Source: Actinomycetota bacterium (lineage in GTDB: Bacteria; Actinomycetota; Thermoleophilia; UBA2241). From it: a DNA stretch of 14,146 nt. The stretch is taken from NCBI GenBank assembly GCA_003164655.1, contig PLTW01000062.1, positions 1 to 14,146 on the forward strand. Direction: 5' to 3'. Positions 7,701-12,912 of this stretch are shown here, one piece after another (position 1 is the first letter of the stretch; each line of letters opens with the position of its first letter). A program made the position numbers and the translations under genes. The notes beneath the pieces are model-generated. The model made no database searches, had not been told where the DNA came from, and worked only from the letters and a program-made list of their open reading frames with translations.

Positions 7701-8070
7701 CGTTGAACCGGGCGATGCCGTACTCTTCGATCTGCTCCTTGCCGTCGATCCCCAGACGGCGTTCGATTTCGAGCTCGACGGGCAGGCCGTGGCAGTCCCA
7801 GCCGGCCTTGCGCGGCACGCGGTAGCCGCGCATCGTCTTGAAGCGCGGAAAGATGTCCTTGAAGACGCGCGAGAGCACGTGGTGGGAGCCCGGCCGGCCG
7901 TTGGCCGTCGGCGGACCTTCGTAGAACGCATACAGCGGCGCGTCGCGGCGCAGCTCTATGCTTTTGGCGAAGATGCGCTCGCGGCGCCAGAACTCGAGGA
8001 TCCGCGCGTCGAGAGCGGGAAAATCGACCTTGGGCGAGACCTCGCGAAACCGTGGCGGCCTGTCGTTCAC
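4777..8070 (-). CDS. ileS: Isoleucyl-tRNA synthetase, type 2 (GxHH signature)
   Basis: Charges tRNA-Ile with isoleucine, a class I synthetase of 1097 residues. The second signature KMSKS is at residues 635-639. The first signature, normally HxGH, reads GSHH at residues 61-64 in PPTANGRPGSHHV, a swap described for some type 2 IleRS enzymes. The CP1 editing domain is present, with the TTTPWTL threonine-rich segment and GTGIVHIAPAFGEDD containing the editing Asp. CxxC pairs occur at CPRC, CWRC and CPEC. Within CP1, about residues 216-261 form an Ala/Thr/Pro/Val-rich insert unlike the rest. The GTG start at 8070 follows GAGGAG at good spacing and gives the family's N-terminus; the open frame extends upstream but would overlap the divergent gene. 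A methyltransferase gene follows 15 bp downstream. Confidence 0.96.
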   Translation of the reverse strand: MNDRPPRFREVSPKVDFPALDARILEFWRRERIFAKSIELRRDAPLYAFYEGPPTANGRPGSHHVLSRVFKDIFPRFKTMRGYRVPRKAGWDCHGLPVELEIERRLGIDGKEQIEEYGIARFNALCRESVLTYLKHWDRMTERIGFWIDLDDAYYTLTNDYIESVWWLLRQIWDKELLYEGFKVVPYCPRCGTAISSHEMAQGYHDVTEPSVYVRFPLTAASAATLGTLGAPVAAGTAPVVETAPVAAETAPAITDQAAGRVSLAVWTTTPWTLVSNVACAVNPEIEYALVESRGERFVLARDLVEAVLGAEAVVERVIAGRELLGLEYEPPYRFVAPDRRAWYVVGDGYVTTTDGTGIVHIAPAFGEDDMRIGHDNDLPVVNPVDAAGRFAAEIEPWPHVFVKDADPGIIADLAARGLLLVEVPYEHSYPFCWRCDTPLLYYSKKTWYVRTTAIKDELLAANEAVTWYPEHIKHGRFGEWLDNNVDWALSRDRYWGTPLPIWRCDQGHVHCVGSIAELRELAVTPPPDDLELHRPFVDEVVLACPECGADMRRAPEVIDAWFDSGSMPFAQWHYPFENKETFRERFPADFIAEAIDQTRGWFYSLLAVATLIEGRSSYETVLCLGHILDADGQKMSKSRGNVVAPDDVLDRQGADAFRWYLFTASSPWYPRRFSLDLVDEVVRKFLLTLWNTYSFFTVYANIDRFDPMSEPVPLAERPLLDRWLAGRLAQLVTRVGDGLEDYDATNSGRAIQEFVDELSNWYVRRSRRRFWKSESDRDKLAAYHTLYECLVTLAKLLAPYTPFVAEELYQNLVRSVDPAAPESVHLCDWPLADEAAVDPAVAFDMEAARRVVELGRAARNGAAVKTRQPLAEVAVAAAAAERAALERLRDIVTDELNVKELRLVSDPGELLDYALKPNLKLLGPRLGRQVGAVGAALRDVDAPEFVAALRTGGSAPLVLADGEQVRLAEDEVLVETVAPAGCRVESDAAFTVSLRTTVDAELRDEGIVRELVHAVQLSRKNADLRIEDTISLALSVPAELAGLVERHAAYIRSETLASELELGDRPRTHRETVRVEGCEVVVGITPTGTIFTVNYG

Positions 8071-8156
8071 CAGTGGGCTCTCCTCGTCGTCGCCGGCAGC
8101 GCGGCGCCCGCTCGACCTTGCGAGCAGCACACGACCTGCCGGGCGCCGGGCCGTCA

Positions 8157-8165
8157 ATTCTAACA
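8157..8165 (-). promoter_or_regulatory. Extended -10 promoter for ileS
   Basis: On the minus strand the sequence reads TGtTAGAAT: a -10 box (TAGAAT, 5 of 6 to consensus) with the TGn extension. There is no convincing -35, as is usual for extended -10 promoters. Transcription from here would give a leader of about 80 nt before the ileS GTG. No T-box motif (AGGGTGGnACCGCG-like) is visible in this leader. Confidence 0.4.
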
Positions 8166-8174
8166 GACACGACA

Positions 8175-8212
8175 CGATCGGCCGCACGATGGCCTCGCCC
8201 CCACCGATCGGC
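8175..8212. promoter_or_regulatory. Paired CGATCGGC sites between divergent ileS and gtrA-type promoters
   Basis: CGATCGGC occurs at 8175-8182 and again at 8205-8212, exactly 30 bp apart (about three helical turns). It contains the palindrome CGATCG. The first copy lies where the ileS -35 would be. Spacing and position suit a transcription-factor site, but the regulator is unknown and short matches can arise by chance in GC-rich DNA. Confidence 0.25.
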
Positions 8213-8240
8213 GACACCCGGCGGCTGCTCGAGCAGAGCT

Positions 8241-8268
8241 TTGTGAGCGAGAGGCCATCGCGTATCAT
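8241..8268 (+). promoter_or_regulatory. Promoter for the GtrA/GT87 gene pair
   Basis: TTGTGA (8241-8246) and TATCAT (8263-8268) form a -35/-10 pair with a 16-bp spacer, in an otherwise very GC-rich stretch. Transcription would start near 8275, about 35 nt before the GTG of the GtrA-family gene. Confidence 0.45.
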
Positions 8269-8309
8269 CGCCTGCGTGACTACCGACTCGCCCTCGCCTA
8301 ACCGACCGG

Positions 8310-8870
8310 GTGGATGACTCTCCGGACAACGACGCCGTGAGCCCGCCAACGAGCGCGCCGGCCGCGGCATCCTCCGCCCGCGGGTCCGCCGCCGGCGGCG
8401 GGCTGCGCGTCAGCCTCTGGCAGTTCGTGCGGTTCTGCGTCGTGGGCGGCAGCGGCGTGATCGTCAATCTGCTCGTCTTCACCCTGGTGCTGCTCGTCTG
8501 GCTGCTCGCCAGCGGCCACATTCACTCGGTGAGCGGCCTGGCGAGCGCCGTACACGGCCTCGTCGTGAAGAAGGACACCCAGGGCGTGCCGGCCGCCGCC
8601 GCCTACCTCGCCAACGGCGCCGGCTTCATCGTGTCGGTGATGACCAACTACTACCTGAACCGGCGCTGGACCTTCCGCTCGACCAAGGATGTCGCCGGGG
8701 AACTGCCGAAGTTCTTCACGGTCAGCGTGATCGCCTACGGCGGGCAGCTCGGCATCTTCTGGGCGCTGCGCGAGCAGGCCCACCTGGCGCCCATCCCGAG
8801 CCAGCTGATCGCGATCGTCTTCGTCATGCCGATCAATTTCGTCGCCAACAAGCTCTGGAGCTTCAGATGA
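8310..8870 (+). CDS. GtrA-family membrane protein
   Basis: A 186-residue integral membrane protein with four predicted membrane segments at about residues 38-68, 96-115, 133-155 and 162-180. The paired family motifs NYYLNRRWTFR (113-123) and NFVANKLWSFR (176-186) follow segments 2 and 4. GtrA-like proteins are associated with polyprenyl-phosphate-linked sugars, as proposed flippases or partners of membrane glycosyltransferases in surface polysaccharide or arabinogalactan assembly. It is longer than the usual 120-150 residues because of a disordered Ala/Ser/Gly-rich N-terminus (about 35 residues) and a loop of some 28 residues after segment 1. The GTG start at 8310 lacks a clear Shine-Dalgarno sequence; GTG at 8337 is an alternative. 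It is followed after 10 bp by a GT-C type glycosyltransferase, a fitting partner. Confidence 0.88.
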   Translation: MDDSPDNDAVSPPTSAPAAASSARGSAAGGGLRVSLWQFVRFCVVGGSGVIVNLLVFTLVLLVWLLASGHIHSVSGLASAVHGLVVKKDTQGVPAAAAYLANGAGFIVSVMTNYYLNRRWTFRSTKDVAGELPKFFTVSVIAYGGQLGIFWALREQAHLAPIPSQLIAIVFVMPINFVANKLWSFR

Positions 8871-8880
8871 GGGCCGCACG

Positions 8881-10251
8881 ATGACCAGCGGGGGGCGCAA
8901 CGTCAAGCAGACCAAAGCCGCGGCGCCCGACGTCGGCGCCGGCGTCCGTGCCGACACCGTGAGCGGCAGCGCCGGCGTAGGCGGCGGCGGTGTGGGTGGC
9001 GGCCACCGCCTCCTCAAGATCATGAGCCTCGCCGTCGGGCTCACCCTGGCGGCCATCGGCCTCATTGTCTATCTCTTCGGCATCGCTCACTTCTGGTACG
9101 GCCTGCACGATATCTCGGACACCGGCATCTACGTCGACTTCGCCGCCCGCATGGCGCACGGCCTGCGGCCCTATGTCGACTTTCCGGTCGAGTATCCGCC
9201 GCTGGCCATCCCGCTGTTCGTCATCCCCGGCCACAGCGGCAACGTGGTCGCCTACAGCGACTGGTTCAACGTCGAGATGTTCGTCATGTGCGCGGCGGCG
9301 GCGGCGGCGACCGCCGCCGCCGCCGCCCGCTTGTGGACCACCGGGCGCAAGCCCTACCTCGTCGGTGTGGCGTTCGCGGTCTGCGTGCTGGCCACCGGCG
9401 CCATCATCGGCAACCGCTACGACGCCGCCGTGGCGCTCCTGCTGGCCGTGGTCATGCTCCTGCTCTCCTACGAGATGTGGACCAACGCGGCCTTCGTGCT
9501 GGGCCTGGGCTTCGCCCTCAAGCTCACTCCAGCCATTCTGCTGCCGCTCGTGTTCGTGCTGGCCGTGCGGCGGCGCACGATCATCTGGGGCCTGATCTAC
9601 TTCGTGCTGGCGGCGGTGCTGCCGTTCGTGCCCTTCCTGATCCACGGCTTCAAGGGACTCGAGTACCCCTTCACCTACCAGCTCGACCGGCCGCTCCAGG
9701 TCGAGAGCGTGCTGGCCGCGCCGCTTCTCCTGGGCCACATCGTGGGCCACGTCTGGGTCGAGATCGGCACCGCCTACGGCTCACAGTTCATCTCGGCGAC
9801 CGGCGCCGTCACGCTGGCTCGCATCTCCGGCTTTCTCGAGCTCGTCGCCCTCGCCGTCACGTACTGCCTGATCTGGCGGCGCCGCGCGACTCTGCGCGCC
9901 ACGCCGCGCCTCGTGCCGCTCGCCGTCCTTGCCCTGATCCTGGCCTTCATGACGTTCGGCAAGGTCCTCTCGCCGCAGTACTTCATCTGGATCCTGCCGG
10001 CCATCGCCCTGGTGCTCCCCGAGCGCCGGGCGCTCGGCCTGCTGCTGATCGGCGCGGTCGTGCTCACCCAGCTCGAGTTCCCCGCCAACTACTGGTCGTT
10101 CATCTACCTCAACAGCGGCGCGGTGCTGCTCGTAGTCGAACGCGACGCGGTCCTCTGCCTCGCCTTCGCCTTTTCGCTGTGGCATCTCTGGCGTCTGCCC
10201 GACATCGCGCCGAACACGCAGAATGAGTCGCCGGGTCGCCTCGGGCCCTGA
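8881..10251 (+). CDS. Polytopic GT-C glycosyltransferase, GT87/DUF2029-like
   Basis: A 456-residue membrane protein with about ten hydrophobic segments after a Gly-rich cytoplasmic N-terminus of some 43 residues. The first extracytoplasmic loop contains HDISDTGIY (Asp77, Asp80) and VEYPPLAIPLF (Glu104). In GT-C enzymes such as the GT87 mannosyltransferase PimE the catalytic acidic residue lies in this loop. A later GKVLSPQYFIWILPA segment is also typical of GT87/DUF2029 proteins. Such enzymes transfer mannose or a related sugar from a polyprenyl phosphate donor on the outer side of the membrane. The ATG at 8881 has GAGGG in the preceding stop region of the GtrA gene, and coupled expression is likely. 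Donor sugar and acceptor are not determined by the sequence. It converges on gmd across a hairpin. Confidence 0.82.
   Translation: MTSGGRNVKQTKAAAPDVGAGVRADTVSGSAGVGGGGVGGGHRLLKIMSLAVGLTLAAIGLIVYLFGIAHFWYGLHDISDTGIYVDFAARMAHGLRPYVDFPVEYPPLAIPLFVIPGHSGNVVAYSDWFNVEMFVMCAAAAAATAAAAARLWTTGRKPYLVGVAFAVCVLATGAIIGNRYDAAVALLLAVVMLLLSYEMWTNAAFVLGLGFALKLTPAILLPLVFVLAVRRRTIIWGLIYFVLAAVLPFVPFLIHGFKGLEYPFTYQLDRPLQVESVLAAPLLLGHIVGHVWVEIGTAYGSQFISATGAVTLARISGFLELVALAVTYCLIWRRRATLRATPRLVPLAVLALILAFMTFGKVLSPQYFIWILPAIALVLPERRALGLLLIGAVVLTQLEFPANYWSFIYLNSGAVLLVVERDAVLCLAFAFSLWHLWRLPDIAPNTQNESPGRLGP
9294..9327 (+). repeat. GCG/GCC triplet tract forming a perfect 16-bp inverted repeat
   Basis: Within the GT87-like gene, six GCG codons, one ACC and five GCC codons encode a polyalanine run broken by Thr. 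Because GCG and GCC runs are reverse complements when offset, bases 9294-9309 pair perfectly with 9312-9327. A very stable hairpin is possible in mRNA or single-stranded DNA. The tract is also a slippage hotspot. Confidence 0.9.
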
Positions 10252-10268
10252 CACGGGGCTTGCGCAGG

Positions 10269-10284
10269 GGCGGTAAGGACCGCC
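10269..10284. terminator. Hairpin between convergent genes, possible bidirectional terminator
   Basis: GGCGGTaaggACCGCC forms a perfect 6-bp stem with a 4-base loop in the 40 bp between the stops of the GT87-like gene (plus) and gmd (minus). No T-tract follows on either strand, so if it terminates transcription it does so in the weak, U-poor form common in high-GC bacteria. Confidence 0.45.
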
Positions 10285-10291
10285 GACCGCT

Positions 10292-11464
10292 TCACTCCCT
10301 GAACTGCGGCACCCGAAAGCCGCCGGCGCGGATGAGCTCGTCCTTGCGCGCTTCGTCAAGGTCCTTCCAGACCATCTCGTGCACGAGCTCGTCGAACCCG
10401 ATCCGGGGCCGCCAGCCCAGGCGATCGCGGGCTTTTGCGGCGTCGCCGATAAGGTTGGCGACCTCGGTCGGGCGAAAATAGCGATGGTCGACCCTGACCA
10501 GGACGCGACCGGGAGTGAGACCCTCGGCGCCGGCCGGTGCGGCCGCCGCCTGGGCGCCGCCGCCGTTGCGGGCGCGGGCGAGCAGGTCGGGGTCGAGGGC
10601 GTCGACCACCCCGACCTCGTCGAGGCCCTTTCCGCCGAACGCGAGTCCGATCCCGGCCTCGGCAAAGGCCCGCCGGCAGAACTCGCGCACCGAGTGCTGC
10701 TCGCCGGTGGCGATGACGTAGTCGTCGGGGTCGTCTTCTTGCAGCATGAGGTGCATGGCGCGCACGTAGTCGCGGGCGTGGCCCCAGTCGCGCAACGAGC
10801 CCAGGTTGCCCAGGTAGAGGTTGTCCTGCAGGCCCAGGGCGATGCGCGCCACGGCGCGGGTGATCTTGCGCGTCACGAAGGTCTCGCCGCGGATCGGGCT
10901 CTCGTGGTTGAAGAGGATCCCGTTTGAGGCGTGCAGGGCGTAGGCCTCGCGGTAGTTCACGACGATCCAGTAGCCGTAGAGCTTGGCGGCGCCATAGGGG
11001 CTGCGCGGGTAAAACGGCGTGGTCTCACGCTGCGGCGACTCCTGGGCGAGGCCGAACATCTCCGACGTCGAGGCCTGATAGAACCGCGTACCGGCTTCGA
11101 GGCCCAGAATGCGGATGGCCTCGAGCAAGCGCAGCGTGCCGAGCGCGTCGGCGTTGGCCGTGTACTCGGCGGTTTCGAAGCTCACCAGCACGTGCGACTG
11201 GGCGGCCAGGTTGTAGATCTCGTCGGGCTGGGTCTCCTGGACGATGCGGATGAGGTTCGTGGCGTCGGTCAGGTCGCCGTAGTGCATGAAGAAGCGCACG
11301 CCGGGCTTATGCGGGTCGTCGTAGAGGTGGTCGACCCGATCGGTGTTGAACTGGCTGGCGCGGCGCTTGATGCCGTGCACCACGTAGCCCTGCTCGAGCA
11401 GGTGCTCGGCCAGGTAGGCGCCGTCCTGCCCGGTGATGCCGGTGATGAGTGCCGTCTTGGCCAC
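10292..11464 (-). CDS. gmd: GDP-mannose 4,6-dehydratase
   Basis: Converts GDP-D-mannose to GDP-4-keto-6-deoxy-D-mannose, the precursor of GDP-L-fucose, GDP-rhamnose and related sugars. An extended short-chain dehydrogenase of 390 residues. The NADP-binding motif is TGITGQDG (8-15), the catalytic triad stretch STSEMFG gives Thr133/Glu135, and YGAAK gives Tyr157/Lys161. HESPIRGETFVTRK, WGHARDYV and RYFRPTEV are hallmarks of the family. It exceeds the usual 340-375 residues through an Ala/Gly-rich insert at about 298-318, just before the substrate-binding RVDHRYFRPTEV. The GTG at 11464 is preceded by GGGGGGAGAGG and gives the normal N-terminus AKTALITGITG. It lies 31 bp downstream of GDP-fucose synthase in the same direction. 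Confidence 0.97.
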   Translation of the reverse strand: MAKTALITGITGQDGAYLAEHLLEQGYVVHGIKRRASQFNTDRVDHLYDDPHKPGVRFFMHYGDLTDATNLIRIVQETQPDEIYNLAAQSHVLVSFETAEYTANADALGTLRLLEAIRILGLEAGTRFYQASTSEMFGLAQESPQRETTPFYPRSPYGAAKLYGYWIVVNYREAYALHASNGILFNHESPIRGETFVTRKITRAVARIALGLQDNLYLGNLGSLRDWGHARDYVRAMHLMLQEDDPDDYVIATGEQHSVREFCRRAFAEAGIGLAFGGKGLDEVGVVDALDPDLLARARNGGGAQAAAAPAGAEGLTPGRVLVRVDHRYFRPTEVANLIGDAAKARDRLGWRPRIGFDELVHEMVWKDLDEARKDELIRAGGFRVPQFRE

Positions 11465-11495
11465 TGACCTCTCCCCCCTAAGCCCGCCGTCGCCC

Positions 11496-12521
11496 TCAGG
11501 CGCCGGCCTGCTCCACATACCACTCATAGGTGGCGCGGATGCCCTCTTCGAGCTCGATGCGCGGCTGCCAGCCAAGCGCCGTGATGCGGCTCACGTCGAG
11601 CTGCTTTTGTGGCGTGCCATCGGGCTTGCTCGTGTCCCACTCGATCGGCCCGGTGTGGCCCACCACGCGCTGGGTGAGCTCGGCCAGCGCGGCGATGGTC
11701 TGGTCGTGGCCGGTGCCGACATTGACGAGGCCGTCGGGCAGGTCGGCCGCGGCGACGTGCTCCAGCAGGTAGACGACCGCTTCGGCCAGGTCGTCGACGT
11801 GCAGCAGCTCACGCCGCGGCCGGCCCGTGCCCCAGAGCACGACCGGGGCCATGGGCTGCCGCGGCGCCCCATCCGGGCCGGGCAGGCCGAGCTTGGCCTC
11901 GTGAAACTTGCGGATCATGGCCGGCAACACGTGGCTCGAGCGCAGGTCGAAGTTGTCGCCGGGGCCGTAGAGGTTGGTCGGCATGAGCGAAAGATAGTCG
12001 GTACCGTACTGGCGGTTGAGACTGCGGCAGAGCTCGATGCCGGCGATCTTGGCGACTGCATAGGCGCGGTTGGTCTCTTCGAGCGGTCCGGTGAGCAGGT
12101 ACTCCTCTTTGAGCGGCTGCGGCGCCTCGCGCGGGTAGATGCAGGAGCTGCCCAGAAAGACGAGCTTCTCGACGCCGGCGCGGAAGGCGGCGGCGATGAC
12201 GTTGAGCTCGATCGCCAGGTTGACGGCGATGAACTCGTAGGGCTGCTCCCAGTTGGCCACGATGCCGCCCACCTTGGCGGCCGCCAGCACGATGACCTGG
12301 GGGCGCGCGCGTTCGAAGAACGCGCGCGCCGCGACCTGATCGGTGAGGTCGACTTCGGAGACGTCGCCCAAGACAAGCCCATCGTAGCCATGGCGCCTCA
12401 GCGCGCGCACCACGGCGCTGCCGACGAGGCCGCGGTGGCCGACGACCAGAATGCGAGAGTGTGCGTCGATGCCCCCGTGCTCCTTTGTCTTTGTCTCGGC
12501 GGCCGCGTCGGATTGTAGCAC
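11496..12521 (-). CDS. fcl: GDP-L-fucose synthase (GDP-4-keto-6-deoxymannose epimerase/reductase)
   Basis: Uses NADPH to epimerise and reduce the product of gmd to GDP-L-fucose. Numbered from the GTG at 12521 (341 residues), it has GHRGLVG (28-34), AAAKVGGIVAN, and the catalytic LGSSCIYP with Ser125 and Cys127. It also has YAVAK with Tyr154/Lys158, and MPTNLYGPGDNF. These residues correspond to Ser107, Cys109, Tyr136 and Lys140 of the E. coli enzyme, each shifted by 18. The first 17 residues therefore exceed the family. The GTG has no Shine-Dalgarno sequence and sits inside an extended -10 promoter. An AAAGGAG 9 bases before an in-frame ATC (12468-12470) suggests that translation may really begin there, giving 324 residues. 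The upstream boundary is therefore uncertain; the function is not. Confidence 0.94.
   Translation of the reverse strand: MLQSDAAAETKTKEHGGIDAHSRILVVGHRGLVGSAVVRALRRHGYDGLVLGDVSEVDLTDQVAARAFFERARPQVIVLAAAKVGGIVANWEQPYEFIAVNLAIELNVIAAAFRAGVEKLVFLGSSCIYPREAPQPLKEEYLLTGPLEETNRAYAVAKIAGIELCRSLNRQYGTDYLSLMPTNLYGPGDNFDLRSSHVLPAMIRKFHEAKLGLPGPDGAPRQPMAPVVLWGTGRPRRELLHVDDLAEAVVYLLEHVAAADLPDGLVNVGTGHDQTIAALAELTQRVVGHTGPIEWDTSKPDGTPQKQLDVSRITALGWQPRIELEEGIRATYEWYVEQAGA
12512..12520 (-). promoter_or_regulatory. Extended -10 promoter for the fcl-gmd operon
   Basis: On the minus strand the sequence reads TGcTACAAT, a -10 box matching consensus at 5 of 6 positions with the TGn extension. It has the same form as the proposed ileS promoter. 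Transcription would begin near 12505, downstream of the GTG at 12521, which argues that this GTG is not the start used from this promoter. Confidence 0.45.
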
Positions 12522-12912
12522 CGGCCATCGCCAGACGATGCGCTGACCTTACGACCGGCCGGGACGACGGTTCTCCCGCCGGGGCCACGGCTCACCCGCC
12601 GACACCGCTCACCCGCCGGCTTGGCTCGCACTGAAGGGAAGGGCCGCGGGACTCCTGGGCGACGTCTGTCGCGCGCTACCGACCGGCCTGTCTCACGGCC
12701 AACTGTAGACAACTCCGGTAACGCTTATTGGCCCCGCCCTCTCATCCATTGGGAGCGCGTGCCGACGCATTGGGGTGACGCGTATGCACAGACGGTTTGT
12801 CAATCCGTCTATGACTGCGAACTGCGAAGCGAGTCGCGCCGGTGCGACAGACAGCGTCACTTATGACGCGGACCGGCCGTGCCTTCTTCGCCCGAAGCGT
12901 GAGGAGACCCCG
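12522..12912. other. 391-bp intergenic region between divergent fcl and secreted-protein gene
   Basis: I find no convincing gene here. The half near fcl is GC-rich and contains three degenerate copies of CTC(A)CCCGCCG (12573-12581, 12591-12601, 12608-12618) about 17-18 bp apart. From about 12700 the composition is less GC-rich, and the last 125 bases before the secreted-protein gene contain several hairpins. I cannot place a confident -35/-10 pair for the plus-strand gene. A short plus-strand open frame (12621-12866) starts with TTG, has no ribosome binding site and is probably chance. Confidence 0.7.
12790..12897 (+). promoter_or_regulatory. Structured leader with four hairpins before the secreted beta-helix gene
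   Basis: Four short inverted repeats follow one another. AGACGG/CCGTCT is at 12790-12795 and 12805-12810. GTCGC/GCGAC is at 12833-12837 and 12844-12848. GCGTCA/TGACGC has a CTTA tetraloop (12854-12859 and 12864-12869). CTTC/GAAG is at 12886-12889 and 12894-12897. The last one ends three bases before the GAGGAG ribosome binding site (12901-12906). I do not recognise a known riboswitch consensus. The hairpins are seen; a role as a cis-regulatory RNA is inference. Confidence 0.35.

Noticed and set aside
5020..8163. A 1047-codon plus-strand open frame opposite ileS
   Set aside because: It is antisense to a clear isoleucyl-tRNA synthetase, its translation is rich in Arg/Gly/Val/Asp/His typical of the complement of GC-biased codons, and no domain is recognisable.
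8071..8300. T-box leader for ileS
   Set aside because: Actinobacterial ileS genes often have translational T-boxes, so I looked for the conserved GGGTGGnACCGCG core on the minus strand and did not find it; the predicted leader is also short (about 80 nt).
8276..8317. Leaderless short open frame starting GTG 8276 near the predicted transcription start
   Set aside because: Only 13 codons, out of frame with the GtrA gene, and the exact transcription start is unknown.
8071..8370. N-terminal extension of ileS to 8370
   Set aside because: It would overlap the divergent GtrA-family gene and both candidate promoters, and the added residues match nothing in the family; GTG 8070 has a good ribosome binding site.
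11465..11575. N-terminal extension of gmd to 11575
   Set aside because: It would overlap the end of fcl; GTG 11464 with GGGGGGAGAGG upstream gives the family's normal N-terminus.
12621..12866. 81-codon plus-strand open frame in the intergenic region
   Set aside because: TTG start, no ribosome binding site, no recognisable protein features, and it runs through the hairpin region.
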